Notes: a model not told the origin generated them from the letters alone. Positions 15,369-24,497 are shown, numbered from the stretch's first letter. The stretch is 36,753 nucleotides of DNA from Thioalkalivibrio halophilus (GCF_001995255.1 NZ_MUZR01000050.1:43266-80018), one strand, 5' to 3'. Made by a program: numbers and translations.

Positions 15369-16601
15369 TCAGCGACGCAGGTCTTCCAGCAACGCCTCCA
15401 GCAGCTGTTCCTCGTGCAGGGCGCAGCCGCGGTGTTGCAGCGCCTCCTGCAGGGTGTCGTCCCAGCAGGCGGCCACGGGCCGGGCCCTCAGCGGGCGGTC
15501 GGAGAGGGTGGCGTGGGCCTCCAGGGTCGCCGTGTCCATTCGCCATGGCCGGGCGCCGAGGCGCTGGATGACCGCGTTGGCGATGGCGATGCCCGTCCAG
15601 TCGAAATCGGCGCGAAACAGCAGCTTCGCCCCGGCGTCGCGGAGCTGCTCCAGCAGCACCCAGACCGCGGCGCGGGGGCGCCCCCAGGTGGCGACAAGCG
15701 GCGCACAGTCGGTGCCCAGGCGTTCGGCGGCCTCGGAGACCACGGCGGGGTTCTCGCAGACGTGGACGATCCGGCCGTCGACATCCCACTGCGGCGGCTC
15801 GCGGAGCAACTGGCGAAGGGTCAGGTAGAGGGGCTCGGCCGCGGCGCTGTGGGCCTCCAGGGCACGGGCGGTGGCGGTGTCGCCGGTGGCCGGCAGGCGG
15901 TGGACCAGCACCGTGCTGGTGATGTCCCCACCGATCAGGATACCGGCGTGGGCCCACAGCGTCCGCTCGTCGGGGTCGTCGTCGCCGACACCGCCCCGCC
16001 AGTAGCGGTGCAGGGCGTGACGGACCAGGGCGGCCACCGGCTGCCCGGCGTCCAGCGCGTGGGCGTCACCGAGGCAACGGGCGGCCAGGGTGCTGCGATT
16101 GCTTCCGGGCTGTGGCAGTTCCTCCAGCACCATCAGGCTGCGCTCCAGCAGCTCGCGCCCGCGCGCGGGGTCGCGATTGGCAAGACGTTTGACCAGACCT
16201 CGATCGACCACCGACTCCAGCCACTGTGCCAGGTCCGCCGCCGCGGCGCGCGGATGCAGAGCCGCGACCACCTCAACCCAGCGCTGCTGGAGCTCGGTCC
16301 GTTCCCGCGCGGGATCCCGCAGGGGGCCGTCAAGGACTTCCAGGGCCTCACGCAGGCTCGGCGCCAGTTCGGCCCGCTGCAGGATCCGCTCCATCTCTGC
16401 CAGCGACAGGCGCAGACTGTTCCCGGCGCGTGGCGGACGGCCGAGCAGGCGCTCGACGGCCTCGCGTTCCGCTCCACTCGCCCGGGTCAGGGTGATGGTA
16501 TCGCCACCGCCACGCAGGATCCGCTCGCGCAGGCGCCGGCGCAGCCGTTCCAGCGCGGCGCCGCCGAGCAGGCGATGGAGGCGCTCATGGTTGACGGACA
16601 A
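15369..16601 (-). CDS. jetD: Wadjet JetD: DUF2399/TIGR02679 TOPRIM nuclease subunit
   Basis: This protein of about 410 residues belongs to the TIGR02679 family: an N-terminal DUF3323-like region, then a DUF2399 TOPRIM domain. It is the DNA-cleaving subunit of SMC-type Wadjet systems, which trap small circular DNA by loop extrusion and cut it. The TOPRIM acidic residues are present: Glu283 in VHVCENPAVV, and Asp332-Phe-Asp334 in LLFRADFDWTGIAIANAVI. No ATG fits the N-terminus. I chose the TTG at 16601, with AGGAG about 10 nt upstream, because the family-like helical text SVNHERLHRLLGG starts there. It lies 97 nt after uma2, unlike the overlapping jetA-jetB-jetC genes. Confidence 0.88.
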   Translation of the reverse strand: MSVNHERLHRLLGGAALERLRRRLRERILRGGGDTITLTRASGAEREAVERLLGRPPRAGNSLRLSLAEMERILQRAELAPSLREALEVLDGPLRDPARERTELQQRWVEVVAALHPRAAAADLAQWLESVVDRGLVKRLANRDPARGRELLERSLMVLEELPQPGSNRSTLAARCLGDAHALDAGQPVAALVRHALHRYWRGGVGDDDPDERTLWAHAGILIGGDITSTVLVHRLPATGDTATARALEAHSAAAEPLYLTLRQLLREPPQWDVDGRIVHVCENPAVVSEAAERLGTDCAPLVATWGRPRAAVWVLLEQLRDAGAKLLFRADFDWTGIAIANAVIQRLGARPWRMDTATLEAHATLSDRPLRARPVAACWDDTLQEALQHRGCALHEEQLLEALLEDLRR

Positions 16602-16698
16602 GCCGGACTCGCTCCTGTGACCATGCGGTGAAGTCGATAAGTCGGGGCCGGGGAGGTCGTCGAGATCCTGGTGATTGCGGGTCGGCACCCGGAGCCCG

Positions 16699-17253
16699 TC
16701 AACCCGCCGGCGCGTGGTTGCCGTCCCACAGCCGCTCGAAGTCGAAGTCGACGGCGCAGTCGGGAAGCTCGAAACGGTGGCGCTCGTCGCGGAAGTCGCC
16801 GACCTTGCGGTAGGCGCCGTCCACCAGACGGTAGACCTTGGCCTTGCGGGCGTCGGGGTAGACCAGGACGTAGTGGCTGACGCCCTCGTCGCAGTAGAGC
16901 CGGAACTTGGCCTCTTCGTCCCGCCGCGCGGTGTGCGGGGAGAGGATCTCGAAGATCCACTCCGGGGCACGGGTCAGCCGTTCGCCCTCCGGTGGCTGGC
17001 AGAGGACCAATACGTCGGGGCGGACCACGGTGTCGCGGGAGAACTCCACGTCGATCTCGAACAGCGCCTCGCAGCGCGGGCAGTCGTCCAGCACCCCGGA
17101 AAGCTGGGTGAAGATCTTCCCGGCCAGCCGTTGGTGCGTGATCCCCGGCGACGGCACCATGGCCAGTGGCACGCCGTCGATCAGCTCCCAGTCGCCTTCC
17201 CAGAGGCGGTAGTCGTCCACCGTATAGTGCTCCCGGTAATGCGCTGCTTCCAT
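16699..17253 (-). CDS. Uma2-family (DUF820) putative endonuclease inside the Wadjet operon
   Basis: This 184-residue protein has the full Uma2 pattern: YRLWEGDWELIDGVPLAM at the start, then HQRLAGKIFTQL, RPDVLVL (Asp80), WIFEILSPHTARRDEEAKFRLY (Glu102, Lys116) and GVSHYVLVYPDARKAKVYRL. The family has a PD-(D/E)XK restriction-like fold, with Asp80, Glu102 and Lys116 as the likely active site. Its biological role is generally unknown. ATG 17253 has AGAGG about 9 nt upstream. The gene lies 77 nt after jetC and 97 nt before jetD, on the same strand. It could be an accessory nuclease of the defence system or a passenger. Intact active-site residues argue against a decaying gene. Confidence 0.88.
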   Translation of the reverse strand: MEAAHYREHYTVDDYRLWEGDWELIDGVPLAMVPSPGITHQRLAGKIFTQLSGVLDDCPRCEALFEIDVEFSRDTVVRPDVLVLCQPPEGERLTRAPEWIFEILSPHTARRDEEAKFRLYCDEGVSHYVLVYPDARKAKVYRLVDGAYRKVGDFRDERHRFELPDCAVDFDFERLWDGNHAPAG

Positions 17254-17330
17254 GGCGTCCACCCTCTGTGCACGGCTGCCTTTCCCTGAATTGTAGGCCG
17301 TAAACCGTCCGCCACTGAAATCCGCGGCGC

Positions 17331-20300
17331 TCAGAACAGCGCCCCCTCTTCCGGTCCCTCCTCGGAATCGGGCGCCGGTGCGCGTTCGGGGCGCTCCAGC
17401 GGGGTGCCGGGCTCGGCCTCGCGGATGCGGCGGGCGCCGTCCCAGCGCCAGCGGGAGACGAACACCGCGTCCACATCGTCGCGCCGTACCAGCTGCGCGA
17501 TGGCGAGCCCCGGCACCTCCGGGTAGCAGCCCCATTCGCGTTCGGAGGTCATCAGGGCGTCGAGGTCGAACTGCGCCAGCAGGCCCATGCTCTTGGCGCG
17601 GGCGTCGTCGTCCACGCCGGCGAAGACCTCGTCGAGCATGATCAGCCGCGGCGCCGCCGGATGGGCACTGCCGTAGTGGCTGGCGGCGGCGGCGAACAAC
17701 GGCAGGGTGATGACCAGGGCCCGCTCACCCCCGGATGCGGGCCCGTAGGCCGGACGCCAGCGGCCGCTCTGCCAGCGCTCCACGGTGAAGCGGTGCCAGT
17801 AGCGGTAGTCGAGCCCCCGCTCCAGGATCTCCGGCAGCGACGCCCCTTCGTACTCCCGGCGCGCCTCCTGGATGCACAACTGGATGAAGTCCCCCACCGC
17901 CTGGCGATCCGACGGCGTCCAGGCGTCCATGCTCTGGCGCAGCAGTCGTTCACGGGTGGCCTCCAGACCCGCCGGGGTGTCCAGTCCGCCGGCGGTCTCT
18001 CCCTCGGCCAGCGGCTGCCAGGCGATGCGCAGACGCATGCCGGTGCTGGTGGGCCGTTCGGCGAGCTCTTCGTTCATCTGCCGCACCTGCCGCTCGGTGG
18101 CCGCCAGCCGGTGCTGGAGGTGACTGGCGACCTCGTCGATCAGGTAGTTCTCCACCAGTTCCCGTTCCCGGGCGGTGAGCAGCTCGCGACGGCGTTCCAG
18201 CTCCCGGTCGAGCTCCGCGGCCAGTTCGTCGGGCCCGTGGTGGCGGGACTGGAAGGTGACGCGCACCAGCAGCAGATCGTCCTGCTGTTCGATCTGCGCG
18301 TCGTGGCCGGGCTGTCGCCCCAGGGCGGTCTGCAGGGCGGTGAAGTGCTCGTGGAGCCCCTTCTGGTGGCGCTGCCAGGCGGCGTCGCCGGCGTCGACAT
18401 CGGCCAGGGCCTGTTCGAGTCGCCGGGCACGCTGGACCGTTGGCTCCGGGGCCCACGAGGCGTCGTCGTCCACGGTGAGTTCGCCGTCGGTGGCCACCGG
18501 CATCAGGCCGGCCTCGGCGAACCGGCGCAGCCGCTGGACGGCGTGCTCGCGACGCTGGTCCAGCTCCTCGAGCCGCTGTTCGGTGTTGGCGATATCGCTC
18601 TCCAGCGCACCGATCCGCTTGCTGAGCTCCGTGCGCTCCTGCTGCAGGCGCTCGCGTCGCTCGGCCAGCTCCTGCAGGGTGGCCTCCACCTCGTGGAGCT
18701 GTCGTTCCAGCGCCGCCACCTCGGCACCGATGCTCTCGCGGAGGGTGTCACGGTGGGTCTCGGCGTCCCGCGCCTGGCGCTCGGCCTCATCGCGCTCCCG
18801 GGTCGCCACGCGCAGCGCCTCGTCGGCGCGCTGCGCCTCTTCCTCTGCCCGGCGCAGCCGTTCGGCCTCACGCCCGTGGACGCGCAGGGCGTCGCGCAGC
18901 CCGCGGCAGGCGTCAGCGTACTCCGACAGGGCCTGGCGCACGGCCTGGAGCTGGCCCTCGGTGGTGGGCAGGTGCAGTTCAGCGGCCCGTTCGTCGCGTT
19001 CCTGGCGCACCTGCTCCGCCTCCCGACGGCGAGCCTCGAGGGTCTGGCGGGCCTGTTCGGTTCGTTCGGTCTGGGCCTCCACGGCACGCAACGCCGCGGC
19101 CTCGGACGCGTGGGCGTCGCGCAGCGCGGTATCGGCGGGGCGGCGAGCCCACTCCTGGTCAAGCCGGTCGCTGCGTTCCGTGATCCCGGCCAGTGCTGCG
19201 TCGATCTCCTCCCGGGTGGCGCCCAGTTCGGTGAGTTCGGCGTCGATCTCCTCCAGGCGTGCCCGTCGAGCGGCCTCGCGAGCGGTGTGGCCAATGTAGC
19301 GCGCGCGCTCCTTGTCCCAGTCCCCCCGGGCGGGCCCGAGCTGCCAGCGTCCGTCGACGGCGACCCAGGCAGGCCCCGGCGCGGCGGCCTCTGCCGGCTC
19401 TCCCGCGCCGATGCGGGCCAGCAGCGCCGCCACCCGCTCGGGACTCACCGGCGGGTCGCCGTCGGGCCGCCGGACGTCCGGGGCCAGCCAGCGATCCACT
19501 GCCACGGCCGGCTCGGGGGCCTCGGTGGTCAGCAGGGTGTCCCGGACCCCGGCGTCCATGGCCGTGCCCTCCGGCAGGATCCAGGCGTCCAGCAGCCCGG
19601 CGGCCTCCAGTGCCGCCTCCAGCCCGGCCCGCTCCGCCTCGGGCACCTCGTCCCGGAAGTCGACGAGCTGCCAGAGCGGCGCCCCGGGGCGCTCCGCCCG
19701 CTGTTCGTCGGATCGGGTGTGCGGTGCCGGCGGGGCCAGCTCCTCGCCGGTGGTCAGGCGGGCCCGCTCGGTCTCCAGCGCCTCGATGGATCGGTCCACC
19801 TGCTGGCGCTGGTGTTCGCGCTCGCTGCGGGCGCCGGCCAGTTCGGCGGTCAGGGCCTGCCGGCGGGCCTCCAGGGTGTTCTCCGCCGGGTTGCGGTCAT
19901 TCACCCGGGCCGCCCAGTCGGCCAGCTCCGCCAGCATCTGCTCGGCGTCGTCCGGACGCAGTTCGGTGAGCTCGGCGAGGTACGACCGCCACGCCCCCTG
20001 CAATGTCTCGCCGGCCTCCTCGGTGGCCTGGCGGGCGGCCTGGTGGGCCTGCTCGACGCGATCCTGCTCGTCGCTGTGGTGCTGCCAGTCCCCCTGGGCA
20101 CGGGCCAGCCGGCGCTCCGCCTCCGCCACGGCGCGGTGGTGTTCCTCGAGCAGGGCCACGGCCTCCTGGCGTCGGCGGTGGATCTCCAGCAGCCGCTCGC
20201 GCACCCGTTCCGGGGGCTCCGCCGGGGCCTCCCCGCCCGGCGCGCCCTCGGCGGTGAGCCCGAGGCGCTGGATCTGCTCACGATGGGCAGAGATAACCCC

Positions 20301-21530
20301 GGCACCCTCGGCAAAGCCCTCCAGACGCGTCAGCATCTCCTCCAGCTCGGTGCGGGCCTGCTCGGCCAGCTCACGCTGCTCGTCGCGCCGCTGTTCAGTT
20401 TCCCGGAGCCGGCTCTCGCTCTCCCGGTGGCGTTCGGCCTGTTGATCGGCGTAGCGCCGCTGCTGCTCGGCGGCCTGCTCGGCGTTGTGCAAGGACTCCG
20501 CCGAGCGCATGGCGGGGCTGTCCCGCAGGGTGCGCAGGCGCTGCTCGGCCGCATCCACTTCGGTGCGCAGGGCGCGCTCGCGCTCGCCGGCTTCGACCTC
20601 GCGTTCCCGGGTCTGCTCCAGCTCCTCGCGGGCATGGCCCAGCTGCGCCCGGACGTCCTCGTACTCGCTGTGCGCGGTCCGGATCCCGGCGCCCCGACGG
20701 CGGGCGGCCACGGCGGCGTAGCGGCGGTAGTGCTGCAGAAACTCGAAGACGGCGTCCCGCGCCTGCTCCAGCGCTTTCGCCTCTTCGACCATGGCGTCGA
20801 GGCTGCGGTAGGCGTCGGCCACGTCGTTGATCACCCCCTGATCCAGGGGCGGCAGCGCCTCGGTGAGTGCACGGGAGAGCCGGGACTCATCGGGTGTCTT
20901 GGACAGTTGCGGCTGACGGAGCTGCAGCAGCAGGTCGAGGAGGGCCTCGTAGCGCTCGGCCCCGAGCTGGAAGAACTGCTCGTCCACGGCCCGGCGGTAG
21001 GCCTGGGCCTGATCGTAGAGGGCGCCGGCATCGTCCAGTGCCTGGGCGAGCCGGTCACGCCCCAGGGTGCGGCCGTCCTCCACCAGGAAGAGCGACTCTC
21101 CGGGGCGTTGCGGCGTGATGAAGAACCAGGAGCGTACCCCGCGCTGCGCCACCGCCTTGAGGCCGCAGCCGATGGTCCGGTACTCCGGCCCCGCCTCGCC
21201 CATCCGGCCGAACTCGAGCCAGGTGTACCCCTGGCGCTCGCCGGCCTGGCCGAGCAGCAGGTTCCACTCCATGCGCTTGCTCGGATCGCCGTCGGGCTCC
21301 ACGCGCGCCGGATTCATCTGGCCATCCAGCAGGAAGGGCAGCGTCAGGGCCATGACCTTGGACTTGCCGGTGCCGTTATTGCCACGCAGCAGCAGGCGAC
21401 CGTCATGGAAACGGAACTCCTCGTGGTCGTAGTGGAACAGGTCGACCAGGCCCAGGCGCAGAGGCTGCCAGCGCTCCCCGGTGGGCTCCGGCAGGTCGCC
21501 GGCGGGTGCGATCGCGGGCGTCGCGCTCAT
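17331..21530 (-). CDS. jetC: Wadjet JetC: SMC/MukB-like ATPase (TIGR02680)
   Basis: This 1399-residue ATPase is the motor of the Wadjet complex. The Walker A GNNGTGKS is at residues 50-57. A long coiled coil (about 335-610) leads to a hinge-like domain (about 615-750, starting LWQLVDFRDEVPEAERAGLEAAL), and a second coiled coil runs from about 750 to 1010 or beyond. The ABC signature SGGERAL is at 1266-1272 and the Walker B LIMLDEVFAG at 1297-1306, with Asp1300 and Glu1301. This matches SMC-like loop extruders such as MukB and EptC. ATG 21530 overlaps the jetB stop as ATGA, so translation is coupled. I see no frameshift. Confidence 0.93.
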   Translation of the reverse strand: MSATPAIAPAGDLPEPTGERWQPLRLGLVDLFHYDHEEFRFHDGRLLLRGNNGTGKSKVMALTLPFLLDGQMNPARVEPDGDPSKRMEWNLLLGQAGERQGYTWLEFGRMGEAGPEYRTIGCGLKAVAQRGVRSWFFITPQRPGESLFLVEDGRTLGRDRLAQALDDAGALYDQAQAYRRAVDEQFFQLGAERYEALLDLLLQLRQPQLSKTPDESRLSRALTEALPPLDQGVINDVADAYRSLDAMVEEAKALEQARDAVFEFLQHYRRYAAVAARRRGAGIRTAHSEYEDVRAQLGHAREELEQTREREVEAGERERALRTEVDAAEQRLRTLRDSPAMRSAESLHNAEQAAEQQRRYADQQAERHRESESRLRETEQRRDEQRELAEQARTELEEMLTRLEGFAEGAGVISAHREQIQRLGLTAEGAPGGEAPAEPPERVRERLLEIHRRRQEAVALLEEHHRAVAEAERRLARAQGDWQHHSDEQDRVEQAHQAARQATEEAGETLQGAWRSYLAELTELRPDDAEQMLAELADWAARVNDRNPAENTLEARRQALTAELAGARSEREHQRQQVDRSIEALETERARLTTGEELAPPAPHTRSDEQRAERPGAPLWQLVDFRDEVPEAERAGLEAALEAAGLLDAWILPEGTAMDAGVRDTLLTTEAPEPAVAVDRWLAPDVRRPDGDPPVSPERVAALLARIGAGEPAEAAAPGPAWVAVDGRWQLGPARGDWDKERARYIGHTAREAARRARLEEIDAELTELGATREEIDAALAGITERSDRLDQEWARRPADTALRDAHASEAAALRAVEAQTERTEQARQTLEARRREAEQVRQERDERAAELHLPTTEGQLQAVRQALSEYADACRGLRDALRVHGREAERLRRAEEEAQRADEALRVATRERDEAERQARDAETHRDTLRESIGAEVAALERQLHEVEATLQELAERRERLQQERTELSKRIGALESDIANTEQRLEELDQRREHAVQRLRRFAEAGLMPVATDGELTVDDDASWAPEPTVQRARRLEQALADVDAGDAAWQRHQKGLHEHFTALQTALGRQPGHDAQIEQQDDLLLVRVTFQSRHHGPDELAAELDRELERRRELLTARERELVENYLIDEVASHLQHRLAATERQVRQMNEELAERPTSTGMRLRIAWQPLAEGETAGGLDTPAGLEATRERLLRQSMDAWTPSDRQAVGDFIQLCIQEARREYEGASLPEILERGLDYRYWHRFTVERWQSGRWRPAYGPASGGERALVITLPLFAAAASHYGSAHPAAPRLIMLDEVFAGVDDDARAKSMGLLAQFDLDALMTSEREWGCYPEVPGLAIAQLVRRDDVDAVFVSRWRWDGARRIREAEPGTPLERPERAPAPDSEEGPEEGALF

Positions 21531-22780
21531 GCGTCGGCCTCCCCGGGCACCAGTTCGGCCTGGGCGCCCTCCGGCGTGCGCGGCTCGTCCACCGCGAAGC
21601 GCGCCAGGGCCGGCCTGGCCGATACCCGCCCCTGGTCGTCGATCCGGATCAGGCGCAGACCGCGCAGCTGCTCCACCGCCTGCCGGGCCAGGGGGCGCTC
21701 GGCACCGGGCTCCAGGGCGTTGCGCCGCCAGTAGCCACGATACGACTCGCGCCATTCGGCGATACGCTCGGCCAGGTGTTCCAGGGTCACCGGGACCTCC
21801 CCCAGGCCGGCCAGATAGGCGGCGATCAGCAGGGTGGCGTGCCCCTCGGTACCCTCGCTGGGGATCTGCCGGTCGGTGAGCGACTGCTGCGGATCGACCA
21901 TGGCGATCCCCTCGGCGCGGACCTCCGCCACCAGGCCGGTGGCCTCCTGGATCCGCCGGGTGATGGCGCCGCGCTGGCCGGCCAGGTACTGGCGCGCCGC
22001 ATCGTCGAGGTCGTCCCAGTAGACCACCGGATCGTCCAGCAGCCGTGCCGTCAGATCCTGACGCAGGGCGCGGTTGCGCGCCTCGTGGTTGTCCGGGACG
22101 AAGGGCTCGACGATGGCGCGCAGGCGCGCCTCGAAGTCACCGGGGTCACCGTCGAGCACCACCAGGGACGGCCCCCGCAGGGTCACGAGCAGGGCGGCCA
22201 GGACGCGGCGATGGATGTCGTAGAGGACGTCGCCGTCCCGCCCCCGGCGGACGAAATCGTCCTCGTTGCCGGCCACCCGGGACAGCACCCCCAGCTCCAG
22301 CAGCAGCCGCACCGTCGCCACCAGGTCGCGGCGCTCGTCGCGACCCTCCAGGCCGAAGTCCAGACCGGCCGCCTCCAGCGCCGGGTCGGCGGCCTCCTGG
22401 ATCAGTGCCTCGCCCAGCCGCCCGAGGGTCACCTGATTGTCTCCCCGCTCCAGGTTGGCCAGCGCCAGGCAGAGCAACGCATAGCGCCGCCGGTGGAAGG
22501 GCGCGCGCTGGGCGCCGCTGCCGGTGGTAGCCGGCCGGGTGGGGTCGCCGAAATCCGCCGGGCGCTTGTGGAGCCGGGCAAACTCCGACTCCACCTGGAG
22601 CTGCCAGCCGGTGTTGGCGGCGAGCCAGTCGCGGAGCTCGGTCTGATGGCGGCGGACCAGCACGAAGGCCGGATGCCGGGCGTCCATCAGCGGATTCAGC
22701 AGCAGTGCCCGCAGGGCGCGCTGGCGCTCGTCGGCGCGGTTGCGCTCCAGAACATCGGTGAGTGTGGCGTCGTCGGCCAT
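21527..22780 (-). CDS. jetB: Wadjet JetB: DUF2398/TIGR02678 kite-like subunit
   Basis: This 417-residue protein matches the TIGR02678/DUF2398 pattern: RQRALRALLLNPLMDARHPAFVLVRRHQTELRDWLAANTGWQLQVESEFARLHKRP at about residues 17-75. Other blocks include YALLCLALANLERGDNQVTLGRL and a C-terminal winged-helix-like region. In Wadjet complexes this is the small MukE-like regulator that bridges the kleisin and the ATPase. Its start overlaps the jetA stop by one nucleotide (TGATG), and its stop overlaps the jetC start (ATGA). Cytoplasmic, no membrane segments. Confidence 0.9.
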   Translation of the reverse strand: MADDATLTDVLERNRADERQRALRALLLNPLMDARHPAFVLVRRHQTELRDWLAANTGWQLQVESEFARLHKRPADFGDPTRPATTGSGAQRAPFHRRRYALLCLALANLERGDNQVTLGRLGEALIQEAADPALEAAGLDFGLEGRDERRDLVATVRLLLELGVLSRVAGNEDDFVRRGRDGDVLYDIHRRVLAALLVTLRGPSLVVLDGDPGDFEARLRAIVEPFVPDNHEARNRALRQDLTARLLDDPVVYWDDLDDAARQYLAGQRGAITRRIQEATGLVAEVRAEGIAMVDPQQSLTDRQIPSEGTEGHATLLIAAYLAGLGEVPVTLEHLAERIAEWRESYRGYWRRNALEPGAERPLARQAVEQLRGLRLIRIDDQGRVSARPALARFAVDEPRTPEGAQAELVPGEADA

Positions 22781-24333
22781 CAGGGCGCGGACTCCAGCTC
22801 GGTGATGCGGATGCGGTAGTCGGGGCCGCTGAGGGTGCCGCCCGGCGTGTGCAACACCGCCTGCGTCTCCGCGCCCAGGGGCTCCATCTCGATGCCCAGG
22901 GTGCCGTCGCCGCTGACCGCGGCAATGGGCTGGTCAGGGGCATCGGCGGCCGCCAGCGCATCCCCCAGGAGCTGCAGAAAGAGGCCGAAGGCATCGTGGT
23001 CCAGGTGGCCCATCTCCGACAGACGCAGCATCTCTCCCGTGGCGAGCCTGGCGCGGGCCGCCCGTGCCTCGGCGGCCTCGGCGGAGAGCTGGCGCGCCAG
23101 CCAGGCCTTCTCCTGGTCACGGCGGCGCATGCCAGGCGGGGCGCCCCGTTTCTGGTACTGCCCGGTGGCACGCAGGCGGGCGCTGATGCGCAGCGGCGGC
23201 GCCTCGGACCACGACACGCTGGCCGCAACCCGGCGTTCCTGCCAGTGGGCCAGGGTATCGGCATCGACGCCCAGATGGCGGGCTGGCGTCAGCCCGAAGG
23301 CCGCCCGCCACAGGCGGTGGGCGTGATCGTCGTCGGGGCACTCCAGGAACCAGCGGGCCAGGGTACGGAAATCGGCGGAGCGGTCGCTGCGGCCCAGTCG
23401 GCGCTCGTTGAGCCGCTGGATGGCCTCCAGCATCTGCGAGATGGAGCGCCGGGCCTGCGCCCGCAGCAGGCTGGCCTGGGCGCGGCGCTCGGGCTGGTCC
23501 AGGAACCACGCCTTCAGCCCTTCCCAGTGGCCCTCCCAGTGCGCCAGGGCACGGTCGCGCTCGCTGCGCCGGGCGATCTCGGGGTCGCCACTGCCCGCCA
23601 GCTCCGGGGCAATGTCCTCACTGTCGCGTTCGGCAGCCAGGCGCAGCAGCGCCGCGATGGGCCGCTCGCCACCGGCGTTGTCGTCGAGCCGGCGGATGGC
23701 GCCGGCGATCTCCGCCGAGGCGGTGACCAGATCACCAATGAAGCGCTCGATGTAGTCGATGAGCCGCTCCTTGTAGGCGACCAGGGCCTGCTGATCGTCG
23801 CCGCGCAGCTCCAGCGTGCGCGACAGCCCGTTCATGAAGGCGCGGGCGTTCTCCGCCAGATCGCTGAAGACGGCGGTGAGATCGCGCAGCAACAGATGGG
23901 CCTCGTTGGCGTCGGGCACATCCTGGTCGGCCAGCTCCTCCAGCGAGCGCAGCCGCAGGCGCACATCGTCCAGGGCCACCGTCTGCAGCGCGCCGCGCCG
24001 GCCCAGTTCGCGGTCGAAGAGCCGCAGCGCGGCCTCGGCGGCCTCGCCGGCGCGGGTGAGCTGGTAGAGATAGCGGGCCCGGTAGAACTCCTCGACACTG
24101 GTCACCCGTGAGGTATCGGGATCGGCCTCCAGGTTGCCCCACTGGACCAGCTGGCCCAGGGCACTCTGGACCTCCTCCAGGGCGTCCAGTCCGGCGCGTT
24201 GCTGAACGTCCTCCGGGCGGAGATGGACGGTGAAGTGCTCCTTGGCCTCGACGAAGGCGGCCATGATCGCTCGGTAGAGCGGAGCCTTTTCGGCAACGAG
24301 GTAGTTGAAGGCGGAGTAGGCTCGTTCGGACAT
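22780..24333 (-). CDS. jetA: Wadjet JetA: DUF2397/TIGR02677 kleisin-like subunit
   Basis: This 517-residue protein is the first gene of the jet operon. The N-terminus SERAYSAFNYLVAEKAPLYRAIMAAFVEAKEHFTVHLRPEDV is the hallmark of TIGR02677 (DUF2397). A winged-helix-like block follows, then a long helical region typical of kleisin or MukF-like subunits that close the ATPase ring. The C-terminal part again looks like a winged helix (EMGHLDHDAFGLFLQLLGDALAA). ATG 24333 starts just before the conserved FNYL block; its Shine-Dalgarno is weak. It is divergent from sucC across 164 bp. Confidence 0.9.
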   Translation of the reverse strand: MSERAYSAFNYLVAEKAPLYRAIMAAFVEAKEHFTVHLRPEDVQQRAGLDALEEVQSALGQLVQWGNLEADPDTSRVTSVEEFYRARYLYQLTRAGEAAEAALRLFDRELGRRGALQTVALDDVRLRLRSLEELADQDVPDANEAHLLLRDLTAVFSDLAENARAFMNGLSRTLELRGDDQQALVAYKERLIDYIERFIGDLVTASAEIAGAIRRLDDNAGGERPIAALLRLAAERDSEDIAPELAGSGDPEIARRSERDRALAHWEGHWEGLKAWFLDQPERRAQASLLRAQARRSISQMLEAIQRLNERRLGRSDRSADFRTLARWFLECPDDDHAHRLWRAAFGLTPARHLGVDADTLAHWQERRVAASVSWSEAPPLRISARLRATGQYQKRGAPPGMRRRDQEKAWLARQLSAEAAEARAARARLATGEMLRLSEMGHLDHDAFGLFLQLLGDALAAADAPDQPIAAVSGDGTLGIEMEPLGAETQAVLHTPGGTLSGPDYRIRITELESAP

Positions 24334-24462
24334 GGGTCGGGGCGCCTTGCTTCGCTTTCGGTGAATGCCCCCTAGGTTACCGCAACCCCGATGATGGTGT
24401 CGGGCGGGTCCGCCATCCGCACGAGGACACGCCCGGAGGTCTCGCGCGGCGGGAGCGGCAGT

Positions 24463-24490
24463 TGTCGCCACGGTGGCGCGCCGCTATCCT
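24463..24490 (+). promoter_or_regulatory. candidate sucC promoter, possibly leaderless message
   Basis: TTGTCG and TATCCT are separated by exactly 17 nt, with four of six consensus matches in each box. Only 7 nt lie between the TATCCT and the sucC ATG at 24498, so transcription would start at or beside the ATG. No Shine-Dalgarno is visible. tatD shows the same spacing. Confidence 0.4.
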
Positions 24491-24497
24491 CGCCGCC

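Noticed and set aside
17661-21734. 1357-codon plus-strand open frame opposite jetC
   Set aside because: It is the mirror of the coiled-coil codons of jetC. Its Leu/Gly/Gln-rich translation shows no motifs, while the minus strand has Walker A, signature and Walker B.
24334-24497. att site or tRNA remnant at the upstream border of the defence island
   Set aside because: No tRNA-like fold and no direct repeat shared with the 14549-14630 border was seen by eye.
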